This document shows, piece by piece, positions 35,587-50,500 of a stretch of 64,000 bases of DNA; position 1 is the stretch's first letter; the number at the start of each line of letters is the position of its first letter. The translations under genes were made by a program, and so were the position numbers. Location: the NCBI RefSeq assembly GCF_030848805.1, contig NC_092369.1:8469199-8533198 (forward strand), read 5' to 3'. The stretch is from Temnothorax longispinosus. Taxonomy: Eukaryota; Arthropoda; Insecta; Hymenoptera; Formicidae. The notes beneath the pieces were generated by a model. That model was not told where the DNA came from. It searched no databases and worked only from the letters and a program-made list of their open reading frames with translations.

Positions 35587-38500
35587 AATCGTGCCTGCGA
35601 TCTTAAATCGCAGCTCAAAATCACAGTAATAAAGTATTTATTTATTAAATATATAGGAAAATGGTAAAACAACATGATTTAAGTGTTATGAATGCACGTT
35701 TGGTTTCAATTATTAAATGCTTATTTTTAAAACGTTCTTTCAGTAAACTTAGGAGCTTTACGATGTATCGATAGATTTCTGTTGTATCGCGAGAGGAAAA
35801 AACATTCGGAAATTAAGAGAGGAGACAGTCCGGGATTATTGATCTGCGCACGTTCTTATCTCGCGAGGATTCGCATTTCCGCAAGCTGCTTTTGGCAGTT
35901 CACCCTCATTTCGCAGCCCTTGTGGGACGCGTTGCAGAAACTCGGAAAAAGAAACAGCCAGCTGATGGCTTCTGCTAATTTACGGTACCATTAATCACAT
36001 TCGCCACCTCCATTCTGCTGTCGCTAATTTCGCGCGGTGCGACCGCTGGCAATTTTTCATCTACCGAGACTATAAGGTCACACAGCCTGGCGGAAAAGGG
36101 GGAGGCTGTATCCGGAAAGAAAGGGGTTTCTCTTAATTCCCCCATGGAATTCACGGGCTGCGCATATGCGCCTTTCATATCGGTTTCGGCTCAACATGTA
36201 TGTACAAACACATACATACACATGTATGGGTGCGTGTCTGTGTTAGAGACGCTTATGTTTTAATAGAAAATCGATAATCTTCTTGATTCGCAATACCATA
36301 AGTCATATACCATATACTGTATATATGTATAAAAAATATTGATATGCAACGTGCACGGATATTTTTGCTAAGAATATCGATATCTTGCAATATCGCTTCT
36401 TATAATAACCATAGATACAATTTTCTACAATAATAATTTTACAATGTTTAAGGCATAGAATTATTGTACATACAGAGTATTGTCTTTATTTAATATTATA
36501 TATACAATAATATTTAATCTATATATTTTTATACTTGTTGCCTTTCAATATTTATTAAATATTAAAAGATAAATTGCATTGCACTAAAAAACAATTAACA
36601 TTAATAGTAAGTTATCGGAAATTCGATATTTTTGAACATCTTCGTGCATCTCCAGGCACTTGTGTGTTGCAGACAGTAATGCTATATATTTCTAGCTGTA
36701 TAAAAGTTCGAAATAATTTCTACGTGAGAAAATTCTTAACAAAAGGCGCATGTGCGCGCAATTTATTCGGCAAAGGAGCAGGAAACGTTATCACGTAGAC
36801 GATGTATCATCGATCTTTTAAACATCTGTTTAAAACAATGACGGTAGTACTGATTATAATACGTGTGCCACATTTTTCTTCATTCCGGAGAATCTCATAA
36901 ATCGCCGGAGATACGCACACGTTAAAGAACTCCGGAATAGACGTGTAACTTTGGCGCAAATTGGTCGAAGGCTGTAAGTAGAACCGAAAATCGTTCTCTA
37001 GCTCTTCCATCATCCCGAAAGACGTATCGCACGTACTAATTCGACGGAAGTTGTTCGCCCGGCAAAAGGGAACTTAGCGCGCCTTCTTTCTTCGTTGCTC
37101 CATTTGTTAACAGCACGGACCGTTAAAATGACGATTATCCGCCCGGACGTAGATTGAACGATGAGTTTCCTTTTTTGACGCTCGGATTATCGCGCGAATT
37201 ATGTTGTCACTAGAAACCGTGCGAAACAGTGACAAAATGTCAAGTTCAATTTTTCTGCAGCTGTCCCGTAGAGAGAGCACGTGCTAACGTCAGAACGAAT
37301 TTGCGCTAATTATCCGCTTGAAGCGAGCTTTTCAGCGAAAATGCAATGCGTCCCGAAAGCATTTAGAAGCAGTTAAATTATTCGTAATTGTCGGCATTGT
37401 TTTCTACTTTCAATATAGGTCGGACGATTTCAGGAATTTTCCCTGTCACTGAATAATCCCCAAGTAGCATAAAATCGGATAAAAGCACGTTAACACAACT
37501 TTGCATAGCAAAGAGAACTTGAAGAGCGTTAAACGTACAGGAAAACAGTTTATCAGCTTCAATGTCCACGAGTGTTTCATTTCTACTTTGTCGATTATTT
37601 CCTTAGTTGCGGACTTTCTAGATAGATTTAGAAGCTAGTTCTTCGCCACAGTTATACAATTACACCAGCCAGCTCAACGTTGCTCGGTCAAACGTGATCG
37701 AGCTATTCGATTATCGATCCGCGTGCGAACACGTCGAACGGGATAATCCTTAACGATTACGGGAGCGCCCGGGCGTTCCTGAAATTATGTGCCGGTAAGA
37801 GCTTCTTATTGCACGGCGACACAAATCTTCAGGGGCAACGAGTTTCAAAGGATCACATAAATCCATCTGACAGATTCATTCATTTTAGGAGGCCCGCAGG
37901 TCCGCAAGACGTCCTCGCAATCCATTTAGCTCACCCACTTTCCGAAATTACAAAGAACGCCGGACGCGACTTCGCGCACGTTGACAAAAAAATTGCTCGC
38001 CGACGGGAAGAAATACGTTTTACCGAAGACGTTGCAATAAACATTTTCTCAAACGCGATCGGTGAGATATTTCCATGGACGTTGCTGAATCTCTCCGCTT
38101 CGTAAATGTCCCGTCGCCGTCGTCGTCGTTCCGCGACATCCTTGGTCGACGCTATACTAAATTCTCGATTGGCCTTTTTATCACTTAGCTCAGCGCATAA
38201 GACAAGCGGGACGAGAAACAGCGAGGGAGTGAAAAAGGAGGGCGAAGTAACCAGTGTTTCGTTGAAAACACATGAGTACTCCTTCAATCGCAGACGAGAC
38301 TTTTCCCTTATTGTTCTTTCCCTTGGCCAGAACCCACGGAATTCAGATTCCTCGTATTAACCGGAAGAATCAAAGGCAATTGCTGAGAAACCCGCAGCCT
38401 CGAGACTGAGTCGACTCCTTGAATAGATTTCTCCGTTCTACTGCTGATTCTTTCTCCCCGCACGATCTTCCTCTTCTCGGTTCATTTCTCTCCTATCTTC

Positions 38501-41500
38501 CTTCGGTCCGCTTTCCTCGCTTCGCGTTGTCTGTAAAGCACTCCTTTCCCTTCGGCGTAGTTTAGGACGAGACGGGTAGAAGGAAGCCTCGAAGAGAGTG
38601 AGAGTTGCAGCAAGCACTCAATCTTTTCTCCTTAATATCGTGGATCGGCTGTTTGTAGAAGTTACATTGGAAAGATCGTATGCTGATCTCACTTCCTCTC
38701 TCAGTAATTATTCTCTTAATCCAGAAATAGCTCGCTCTGATTTTACCGTTTCCAACGGACTTTTCTTACAAACTCAATGATATAGTGGCTTTTTAATTAA
38801 ACCCTTTCGAAGTAATAAATTAAAATTCTTACAATGACGGGAAGATTGAAATTACAACTTCAAACATCGACATATGGTTGATTTTAAAATATAGCGTAAT
38901 AATGTTTTTATGTCGCAAAAGAAAATTAAAAAGATAATTAAAAAACTCCTCTTTATCTAAATATAAAAGATATGTAAAAGACACATAAAACTGATATATA
39001 GTAAAATATTATGTTTAATGCAGTTATTATATTCACAATACAATTTTTAAATATAAAATTGCAATCTACAAAACAGCGTTTTCTTCGAAATTCTTTCAAT
39101 TTCTCTCTCTCAAGATCGTTATATATTATCACAAAATATCGCTTTTTTATATTATAATAGACAATATATAATAATCATCAAAATAAATATTCTCCTTAAT
39201 CGTACGTGTTCCTTAACTATTTCGCACCGGCATTGTCCTCGGCGTCCTCGCGGGCAATTAACCTGATAATTTCGGGGTGCGCACCGCTTGGAATTTCGGT
39301 AGTTGACTATCCGAGAGATTCTCGAGTTAAATATACGGAGGTGGGTAGAAGGGCGAGGTCGAAGGTTATCGCGATCTCGTGCATTGGTCTTTCGCGCTCA
39401 GGACTCTCGCGACTGACAACTTTGTTTTACGTGCGGAAACCTGTTAATGGGCTCAACCACCGGTTAAATCTTGAATAAACTAACTTTGAATAACCGGGTC
39501 ATCGGGTTGTATTAATTACTTCTTTGATGACTAGGAGCACGGTCGCTTTCTTACAAGCTTCTTCTTTGATTTGTTCTTTCTCTCTAGTTTTCCCTGCCTA
39601 TAAACCTCGGTTCTCTCTTTCCGCTGTAAACGGCGAGAAATTCATAACAACTTGCGTTAGAGCCGCGACGACGTTTAAGCAGCTTCAAAACTGCCCAGAA
39701 GCCGTGAGATAATTAATATTCCCTGGCAGCTTCACGATAGAAAAAGCTGCATAATTTGGACTCCGCATAAAATTACCGCTGACAGCCATGTCGCGTTTGT
39801 AACGAGCCGATTAGCATTTTATTTGGGCATTTGTACGCTACACGAAAAACTCTATCGGCGATAAGTTATTATGCTTGAAATAATATCTTAATTCTCAACC
39901 ATTTTATGTAACGTTTTTATAGCTGTTATAACTTTAAGATGCATTTTATTATTTTTAAGTTATAAATAACATATGTATGTATAAATATGTCACGTATATT
40001 AGAATCATACGTATATTCAACTTTATGTATATTAACTTTATTATTTAAAATGACGTGAATCAATTTTAAACGCAAAGAGATCTTTTTATTTTGTCTATTT
40101 CTTAAAAATTATGTGATGTAATATATTTTTAAAATAGCACTTTGGAATTGAGACGTTTCTGCTCTTATCCTAATAGTATTAAATAAACATTGTGAAATTC
40201 CCGTGAAATTTTAACGCAAGGAGTTAATTTACACGCGACGTATAAATTACCCTTAATGCAGTAACAATTTGCAACTACTTAAGAAAGTTATAAGTGATTA
40301 ACGAGCATTGTTCGAAAGGCAACATTGAAGGAGTTGAGAGACTAGTGACTACAGGTCACGCGACCTGACTAGGTTTCGGTTTTGAGGCAGAGCAAGAGCG
40401 TCGTATAAACTGCTAAAATGTCGCATGTACGCCATGGTGACGCGCTATGATCATGCAACAACCGGAATCGTACTAGTTGTCACGTACAAACAAGCAGTAC
40501 AGTTCTTGACGTAAAATACGTTTTTATTCGTCACAGAAAACTGTTGGAAAACAGCGACGAGCGAGCACACGGTGATTTATGCGCATATGGCACTGACACT
40601 GTAGGATGAGATGCCATCGCTCTCTTCTAATTAGCTCTTACCATTTATAAAAATTAAACAAATGTGTTATAATATAAGTTTATTTATGGCTTCCTTACAA
40701 GTAAAATTATATAATCGTACCTAACACTATTACTTTTTTTATATTATATTGAATATTTCAATTTATATTGTTTTAGTCAATATATTTTCTAATTAACCAA
40801 AATCTATATAATTTTGTCGATTGTAGATATTCTTTTAATTTTTACAATTTAAAATTTCAAATTCTCGAAATTGTATTGTTGAAAGAATTTAAAAAAGTCT
40901 TGGAAATGTAGGAAATTCTAAGAAAATAAAATGCTTATAGAGTTTTAGATAATAAAATCTCTATGTTTGAATTGCAATTCTTAAAATTTTCTTAATTTAG
41001 TTCATGGGATTTTAATATATGAGTATTTAGTATCTATATTTTAATATACGAGAATTTAGCATATATATAGAAATAGTTGTGGAGAAACTTTCTTATTTAC
41101 AAGACACACAAGTGTTTCATTAATGCAGATTTTATTACGTTTTTAAATGCCATCATATGTTCTTTTATATCAATAAATGTTGCACTCGATAATATAAAAT
41201 CTATACATGCTGCAGAAATGTTTTACGCGCAAAAAATAATTTCTCAATTTTTTAGAAAATCTTGAAGATATCTTTCAATCTAATCTTAAAGACATCCTAA
41301 AAAAAGGCGTCTTTGACATATCTTTTAGATACGCGTGTAGTCTGGGTATCCTACAGTTTCATGTCTTCGCTTGTAATACGACAAAAAATTAATCAAACGT
41401 TGGCTAAGAAACCTCGTCTTTAGAGGGGAGTTTATATCGGTTTTGTCGTTGATCAAACTTCTCCGAACAAAAAAGAACGAGCCAAGGAGAAAGTTCTGTT

Positions 41501-44500
41501 GTGAGTATAACGAAAAGGCGTAATGTAGTTAGGTTGAATGACACAGCGGTTTCGAGATCCTCAGACATGCTTCGAGGCGCTCTCCCGCATAAGGATGCTT
41601 TCCTCAATACATCGACTATGATAACTTCTCGTGAAAATACCTTGTTTTCCATTCGTTCCTCTCTCGCCAGTCACGTAAGCTGAAATTCGTGGAGGTTCGA
41701 GGCCGGTAGAATTGCGCTTTAATTAAAAAGCTCTCGTGGTTACGAAGGGTACTCTGCGTGGTTGTTAGAATCCTTGTCGATCGTCCTCCGCCGGGTCTCT
41801 TACAGCTGTAATTTTGAGTCACAAAGTCACCACGAGTGCTCTTCTCAGGTGTGTCTTGTCTACTAATCAGTTTGGAGATGACGTTGTTATTATTATTATT
41901 ATCATCATTATTTTTGTCGTTTATTATTATGTTTTCTTCATTAAAATTATTGAAGAGGGTTTTACAAAATTCGTTATTTCCTTATTCAGATAAATCTATT
42001 ATGATAAATCTATCTGGAAACATATACATACATATTATACGCGAGTTTAACAATTTATATATTTTTTGTTTCTTGCAATGAGAGTCATTATTTGTTAAAT
42101 AATGATTATTAAAAACTAAAATTACCTGTCAATCATTTGTTCAAATTTTCGACAAGACATGTATTATTAATTACAATTCAAGCTTACTATCAAAAAGATA
42201 TTAGAAACATCTATATGGATTGGCTTGTTAGATAAAACATTCGCCTACAGGATACTATGGTTCATCTCCTTTATCGCCGTCTTCACAATCCCCGCAATTT
42301 CGTTCACGTTTCCAGCGATCCCTTTTCAAAATCTCCTTTCAGTACTGCCTGATTTCAGTCAGTCTGAAAAATCCGTACGCCATTATCCGGCCCGAGCAAG
42401 ACAGCCGCTTCAAAATCCCGTTACAAATCGCTGCACTCTATCCACGAGGATTCAATTGACGATATTACGGGATCGCTTTGTCGTACTCTCGTCCACTGAG
42501 ACTCTGGGTTTAGTTAATAAAAAGTCGCCGGAAAGATACGGGATATTTGTCAAGAACGGAAATGAACAAAGTAATCTAACGTTACTTACAAAGAAGCGAA
42601 TATCATTCCCACGATTTCTCGTGAGAACTTTATTTTACTTCGACATGTGATACAATTCATTCTGAAGGATATGCAATCCGCTTTTTAATATTTTTCTAAT
42701 TAATTTCTAATTAAGAATTACGCATGCGAATAAATTATGATTTAAATGGTATATTATATATCGTTTGCAATTAAGCGTTTCATCAATGTCAATTAATTGT
42801 TGTAAATTAAATATTCTTTCATCTATATTGCAAATAGTGCTAGCATTCTAGAAAAGATTTAAATTAACCTATGATTAGAAACTAATTAATTGATAAAATT
42901 ATAGCTTTTGCGTTTAAATTATAATATAAGTCTCGTTACTTTAAACGCCGAGTTATCCGATTGATGATAGCATATAATAGGTGTGATGTTACGCGATAAC
43001 TAAAGCAATTTTCCAAGGACTTAGCCTGCCTCAATATTGGTAGTTTTAGATGCGCGCGTATCACAAGGGACCTGGCTATCCCGGATCACCTTGAAGCCAA
43101 ACTCCTCTGAGAGATAAGTGGTTATCGACGCCAGCCGTGGATTTCCTATAGATGAAAAAATCGTCTTTACCTTATCCTAAGATATATAAATCGCTTGCTT
43201 CGAAGGCATATCGATATTTTCTTGCACCACCTTCGGTCGATGAATATACCATAATCGCTACATCGAAGTGATTTATAAGACAAGTTAACATAAGCTTTAT
43301 GGGGTTATTTATTTTATGCATGATATAAGGATAATAGATTTTACTGTCATTACACGCGATACACTATCTTTGTAGATGTCCTTTCAGTCATATTTTCTCA
43401 TCACTTTAATTCAATATCGATCCAGTCTAATTTTTGAACATCTCAAATAGTAACGCAAATCGCTAATTCAACAGTACCGATGGAAAAGTCAGTTTCCAGG
43501 TAAATATTGTATTATCGCAAATTAGATAAATTAGTTGAATTATGCATCAAATAAAATTTTATATTATCAACGGTATCAAATTGAATTATTGTAAAACGGA
43601 ATCATTTGAATTGAATTAATCTGCATTTTTATTACAATTTGTTGAGAATATTCGCTGTTTTTCCTCTGTACCCACGCGAGGTAGTTACAGTTGCAATTCC
43701 CCTTTTACGATACACGAAACTGGAAGTTTGTACTACAAATTTGTCCTTTCGCGAATGCGTCCGTTTTCACGCTGTGTATCATTTACGTGCTCTGTGTACA
43801 CTTGTGCTCTGTGTCTACGCTCACATGGGAAATTCGCACGAGTGTGTCGCACGTATGTAGCCGAAAGCGCTAGCATGACCGAATTAGACTGCTTGTTCAT
43901 TGACAGGCTCATCCGCACTTCCGGTAACTCTCGCTCCTACTAATTAATGCTTATGTGTGCTCGCATCCGGGAGCCGTCATCACGAGATCGATAATTCGGC
44001 TAATTTGCTGTTTATACTAAAACTAGCTTTGATATTGACACCATCCCGTTAATTTTCATAGAGTACAAAGTTTATTGGAAAAAAAGTTTTCTACAGAAAA
44101 AATTAAATTTAATTAATTTAAAAAGTAATTTCAAGCTGTTATTTTAAGCGTGATAGATACTGAAAAATTTAAATAAATTAATTAGCTGTAAAAAGAAGAA
44201 TGATTCTTGATAGATAAGTGTAATTGAAAAATATATTAAACGTTGAGTAATTTAATTGCAGTAGATAATATATGTACTTTGTAAAAATAATAAAATTAGT
44301 TTTCATTGACTGATAAAGATAAAATAAATCCAAATTACTCATATCACATTATTCATATCATATTAAATCATATCATATTATTCTAAATTATCTCCATGTT
44401 CATCATTAATATAATTTCAGAAATTGTAAGTATTTATTTATATCTGTACGCTCTAATCCATTTATATTTCCATTTAACACTCTGATTTAAAATATATCTC

Positions 44501-47483
44501 TAGTTTGCGTGTCTCATTCGATTTTAAAACGAGCAAAGCTTTATAATAATAGATAACTCTCGAATTCAATCTTCGTTTACCGGATTTTCTCTCTCAATCG
44601 TTTCTACCGGAGGCGAGTGTCTATAAGCGAAAATTAGTTCTCACTCGAAAAATGGAAAACGCATATACAGCGCGTTTTAGAGTGCTCTTTTTCCTAAATC
44701 GTTTCCTTCTCCCCGAACGATTTTGTCCCGCGAAATGACATAAGGAACATACTTCGGCATCCTTTCCAGCGACTGCACCCTTCGCATCTGCTTCGTATCG
44801 TAGCAATCCCTTTGATGTTCCCCAAGCACATGCGGGTATCCGCCTCGGTTCGGGGAATAAACGAAAATTGTCAGAAGGGGTACAGACGGAGTGTCCGTTC
44901 TCCATCCCGCGATACAGAACGTATACCATTAAAGATTTCTATTTCGCTGTCAGTTTACCGTCTCGTCGATGTAATGGCACTATAATGGCACGCTCGTATA
45001 GTATTCGACGAGCTTTGCATATTGGATATCACATTGTATTATTACAATGCGCAGATTGATGTACGTGCTTGTCGTGCTAGTCGCACCAGCGTGACTGGTC
45101 GGACGTATGCGCGCGCGAGAGCTGACTGTATTCCGGAAATGTCAGAGTGCCGTCCTTAAAACGTAATAATTAATTAGCAAACCAAGCACGCGCCATGCGG
45201 GGATCTATCGGTGTAGCGAAACTGCAGTTGATATACCGCATCGGCAAGTTTCATGGAACGTTATTATATCTGCGCGCGAGGATAATTATTCATGTTGATG
45301 GAACATCGTGCTCTTCGTGCTTAGCGAAAGTTACTGCGCGATTCGCCGCCGCGCTTTCAAGTGCGAGCGTAGATTGAAAATCTAGGCGGAAAACGCGCCT
45401 GCTTTATTAACGTGACCGACAAGTTTTGCGAGAGAAGATTCAAGGGCGGATGCAAGGTGTGCGATTTCATCTCGATGCGAGACTGAACGCGCTCAATAAA
45501 TATTGTATCTTCTTGTTTCTCGTACGCACATGCTACCCAGGAGCGCACTATTAACTGCGTTATATGCTCGCATCGTGAAATAAATTAGATTTCGAGTGCC
45601 GCGGATAAACTGCCATTCCTGTCGCGGCCGCGGAATTTATGGTCGCGATCCTTAAAGGTGCCACGTTCTACGTTATTAATGACTAGTTTGTTTTTAACGC
45701 GCGGCGTACTCTTTATAGTACGACCGTATCGATAGAAGATGAAATTATTATTGACCGACCATTGATTTCGTTGGAAGCTTCGACGCGAAACTAGAACGCA
45801 TGACCTATCGCGTTGCGATGATTTTTTTAACGTTAATAATTTTCTTTTGAAGGAATCCTTTCAGCAACGTAGTAGAAAGATGTTGAAAGAGTTCCTTGCA
45901 TACTTGCCGTTTTATAACACTTTCATCACCATTGAATGTCGGTAAATTCAACCTAAAATTCGACAAGCAGCAAAATAGATCGATTTTAATAAACAAATTT
46001 TTAAGAAGAATTTTGAAAACTTGTTCTATATATATATATTTTCATACTTTTAAAATAAATAATTTAGACAATAAAGTTAATTAGACATCAAGATTTTTTC
46101 CCTATGATATTATTAATTTAAAGTTGTGTATATCAAAAATACCTGCCGTTAATAATCGCGATTTTTGCCGTTAAATACAACATCAGCGCGAGTCGTCTGG
46201 AATAAAACAGCAGCTCAGACGTCCTAATTAGAGTCGCGAATTCTCAATCGTGAACAATACTCACGTGTGCCAGACACGGTAGATATCGGCACTCCGGCCG
46301 GAATTAAAACCCGCGGCGTACTAATTAACGTAGATCGGATGTAATTAACAATGCTGAGAGAAGTCAAGTATCATTCTTGGCGTTCCGCGTCTCGAGTGTT
46401 TCGCGATAATAGCGCGTTGGAAATCAACCACTCGCAACCCTATGCATACGCTGATTTCGTATCCGTGCGCTCCTGATTGTCTTACATTCGACGTTGCAGA
46501 CGCGTACACGCGGTACACGTGAAAACGCCGGGCGAGTCTGATATAAAATAGTAATTCCAGAAAAAAATCCAGAAAAAAATAGCTAGAAGATAGAAATGTC
46601 AAATCGTCGGCACGGGATCGGATAAAAAACGTATACACGCGTAAGTCTCTCTCTCTGCGATATCAAATATTCCGTTTCCGCGAAACCCGGATATCATTAC
46701 TTTACATTCGTATCTCAGCAGCAGTCTCGTCACGTGACGCACATCGGGAAAAATCTGATAGGACGAATAAAATAGAATAAAATGCAGTGTATCGCGTAGA
46801 CATCCCGCTGCGCTAGGTTTCGCCGCAGGAAGTAGCGACGCAAGGAGTTACCATATACTCTATAAACGTATACAGTGCTGGATATGAGAAAGGGAAATAA
46901 GAATAAACTATGCGGGGCGTTTCATACTTAGAGGATCGGATTGTGGAGAGAAGAGTATTTTCTGAAACTCGCGAAACTTCAAGCTCTCCTAAAGAAGATA
47001 CAAGTCTCGCGTTAACTTCTTATATGAGTTTAGCGCTATGCGCCGAGAGCGTGCATATACCAACTTTCGTAGAGACCGACGTATAGCGTAGTATTATCTA
47101 GCGTTCTATTAATTTAGATCTGTACAACCGTGGTTTGCGTATCGCGGTGATAACGCGGTGTACATATGATACGAAGCACCGAATTTCCCCGTTATCCGTC
47201 GTAGCGCGACGACCTTACGTTTCTATCACGATATTAATGGGATGTTGTTTCTGTCAGAAACGAGAAACTATGAGACAGAACGCCGTAAGTAAATATAATC
47301 CTCGCTCATGATTCAACGCATGTGGAATTTCGTTTTGGATGCGCCAAGAGACATCCCGGATGTATGATGAGCCGCGGCGTACATATGATTGATATTTCAA
47401 GTGTCAAGTTTGCTACATACGTTTACACGTCCTCTGTTGTCGTGTGCTTAGAGCTTTGTATTTACTACAATAAAAGCCTTTTA
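35587..47483. other. Stretch without a supportable gene
   Basis: Alternating AT-rich and GC-richer DNA. Open frames at 37,809-38,360, 42,225-42,650 and elsewhere have no recognisable similarity and often overlap frames on the other strand. A short ATATCAT-type simple repeat lies near 44,335-44,385. No splice-bounded exon, tRNA or rRNA was recognised. Confidence 0.6.
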
Positions 47484-47562
47484 TTTTGACAATAAAGCGA
47501 CGTGGAACAAAATCAATATTATTATAGGAATATGGATGTTCCACGTCGCTTTATTGTCAAAA
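47484..47562. repeat. Perfect 26-bp inverted repeat
   Basis: TTTTGACAATAAAGCGACGT at 47,484 begins a 26-bp arm that is exactly complementary to 47,537-47,562, with a 27-nt AT-rich loop. It could be a very short MITE or a small-RNA hairpin. No flanking duplication longer than a base or two is evident. Confidence 0.9.
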
Positions 47563-50500
47563 CAAAATTAACAATTGTATTTTTAACAAATTTCAATAGA
47601 AAACATGTTTAAATAAAAAGAGCTAAATTTTTTCAAGAAGTACAAAAGAACGAAAATGAGTTATTGTGTCTGCAAAACTTCGCTTTAACGTTTCTGAGTT
47701 AACATTATCAATCATTAATATTTTAAGTAAGACTAAAGATTTTCTAGGCGCATGTCCTGACCCCAATCATTTATTTCTATGTTATGCATTTGAATGATAT
47801 CTCCGAAGTAGCCGGGGTGGAAGGTTAAAATCATTATTTATAATATATAGGAAGGAGATGTGGAGAATAGTTTGTCGCCTATATTGGCACTTCCTGTAAG
47901 TACGTTTAATCCTATTATCGGCTAACGATTGTGGACGGTCATAGTTGTCTTAACTTGTCTAATTATCAGTGCCCAACTTGTTGCTCGCAAACTGAGCAGA
48001 ACAATAGTTGCTCAACAAGGTGCGGCTAGTTATCAAAGTTTACCAGGATTCCGCCTTTGAGGGTCCAATTAGTCGGCAAGCTATGCAAATTTCAGGTACT
48101 TACTTATTGTGGATAGTTCCAAGTCCGATAATAACGAATTAGACACTAAACAAGCAAATATTTGCAGGTACACATATATATATAATAATACGCGTGGTAT
48201 TGTCCGAGAAATGCCCGAGGCCACCTAATGTTACGATTTGCAAATTTTTAAAATATATGTACTTGTAGCAAGAAGACCAGACATGCATAAAAGTGTATCA
48301 GGATAAAGAAAATAATTTTTACGGCAATTTTTCTAGATAAATGTATTATTTTATTAATTTGCAATTTAAACAGCTTGCGCGTCTTACAATAGAGACGCAC
48401 TATCTCGTTTGCAACAATTTTTTAACTTTAAATTTATTTCCTCTTTTAATTTTAATATGTTTTATTATAGGATATTATTTTACACATATCATTTAAATAT
48501 AGAAATGTGCGTTGATCCAAAGGCAAAATATATCTGCAAGTGTTATGAAGAAATAGCTGCTATCACACGAGCCATGCTTTAACGCTGTCTTCCTGTCACT
48601 TAATCGCATCGTCTGTAACTTATAACTACGATCTACGGCCATCGCATCGCGAAATCATATTGCATGCCCGGAGGCTATCGTCGTTACAGAAGGCGATCTG
48701 CAATTACTGGATATTAGCTACCTCCATTGGCAATCTGTGGCGATCGGAATGCTTTCATTAATGCCACAGAGAATATAGTTATTTAGGGTGGCACGTACGG
48801 CAGGCTTACGCAGAGACGTGATTTACGAGCCATCTCGACGGCTCTAATATAGAAATAGATGAACTGATCGCAGCTTTCTCGACATAACGCCCCGCAGGTC
48901 GTGAAAAGGGGGAAGGGGAGTAAGGGAGGAAAGGGAAGAGACAGCGAGAGAAGAAAAAAATGGACGCTCTGGTTTTATCTCGCCTCGGGTGTAAAGTAAT
49001 CTCTCGCAACGGAGCCTTCATCCGGCTCTCAGCTATGCGCGGTGCCGATAGCGATATCTCCTTGCTTGATTCATTAGCGTGGACAGTAATTAAGGTTGTT
49101 ATGGGCGGGCAAGAAGCACAAAAGTCCCCGTGCGAAGTATAACCGATCGTTTTGCCCGATCGCGCAACTGATAACGCCGGGATCGGTTGGAGTGGACGGA
49201 CGGAGGTGGATGTCCGATCGCGATTTATGGCACGCCACAATATATACGCGCAATACTCCGGCGCGCGTATCCTTCACGCGATAAATCTCGCTGAAGAAAA
49301 TACAGCGAAGTCGGCGGGACTCGATTATATTATTAAAATTAAGGCAATGAATCGCGTGTCAATTCCACGCGATTGAGATAACGGATGAGATTGAGATAAA
49401 CGTCTCTCCGTAACGACTTAATCGATTAGAAATTTGCAGCATCGCTTTCACATCTGTTGATTTTTGTACGAGTAACTAATATGTGATATCGCGAACATAT
49501 TTGTAACAACAGCGCAGCATCTAACGTCGTAAATAAATTGTCGAGCAATGTATCACGAAATAAAAGATTTCTTTTTTTTTCGCGTGAAACGGGATGTAAC
49601 GAAGCGGGTAATACAAGATACGTAACTGAATTCACGGCGGCCGGGCTGAATTACCCAGAAACCGTCGTGATTACGCGACGCGCGACCCTAAAAGTTAAAT
49701 TAGATCTCACCCCCGGGGGATGAAGAATTTGCTCACGTGGACCGCGGAGTCGCGGGCAAAGAAACTCGTCGAGTTATTACCGCCATAATCTAGCGCACTA
49801 AAAGTTCCCCCGCTGTCCCTCGAGGTACGAAATAAAGCTTACGAATGAACACGTACACGCCGTAACACTCGGAATGATTCTCGGAGGGTGCATTTACATA
49901 CATTACTAAATGCTTTTTATCGTACTTTCTTCGGAAAGATTGCCTATCTGTCTCTCGTGCGATCGTCTCGTTACGACACGACCGACGCCGACGTTGGACG
50001 CGAACAACTTCGAATGCCGGTGACGTATTTCCGGCACGATCTGCCCCAGAGAACGTGTCGGTGACATTAAACGGAAACAATTTTGTACGTCAATTAATGC
50101 ATGCGAGAATTAATGAGATTGCGAGATTCTGCCATTAATTACCTCCAATTAGCAGTACGGAGGCATGGGGCGACGATGATATTTAATTGCACGTAGAGAC
50201 AGCGGGCAAGCTCTTTGCGGACCGATGCGTAAAATGTACATTTATAATTTAATTTAATCCATGAGAAGCGATGAGGAATAACGATCCCTAGGTCCGGACC
50301 ATTCCAGTGCCTGCGAGAGACGGCTGCGTCTCTCTCTGCTCTCTCCCGGAGTTTCCACCATTACGAGCAACGGCGAGCAAGCGAGCGCAGGCGGATAGTT
50401 AAATAAGAGGATCTTTCCAAGTAATGGCAGATAACCAAAGCGCGAAGTTTGCGAGAGCGCGGAGTTACCAGCGGCGGACGCGGAGTCGTCCGTCATCCGG

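Noticed and set aside
42225..42650. 141-codon plus-strand frame with a hydrophobic start
   Set aside because: The first 30 residues could mimic a signal anchor, but the rest has no pattern and nothing around it looks like a gene.
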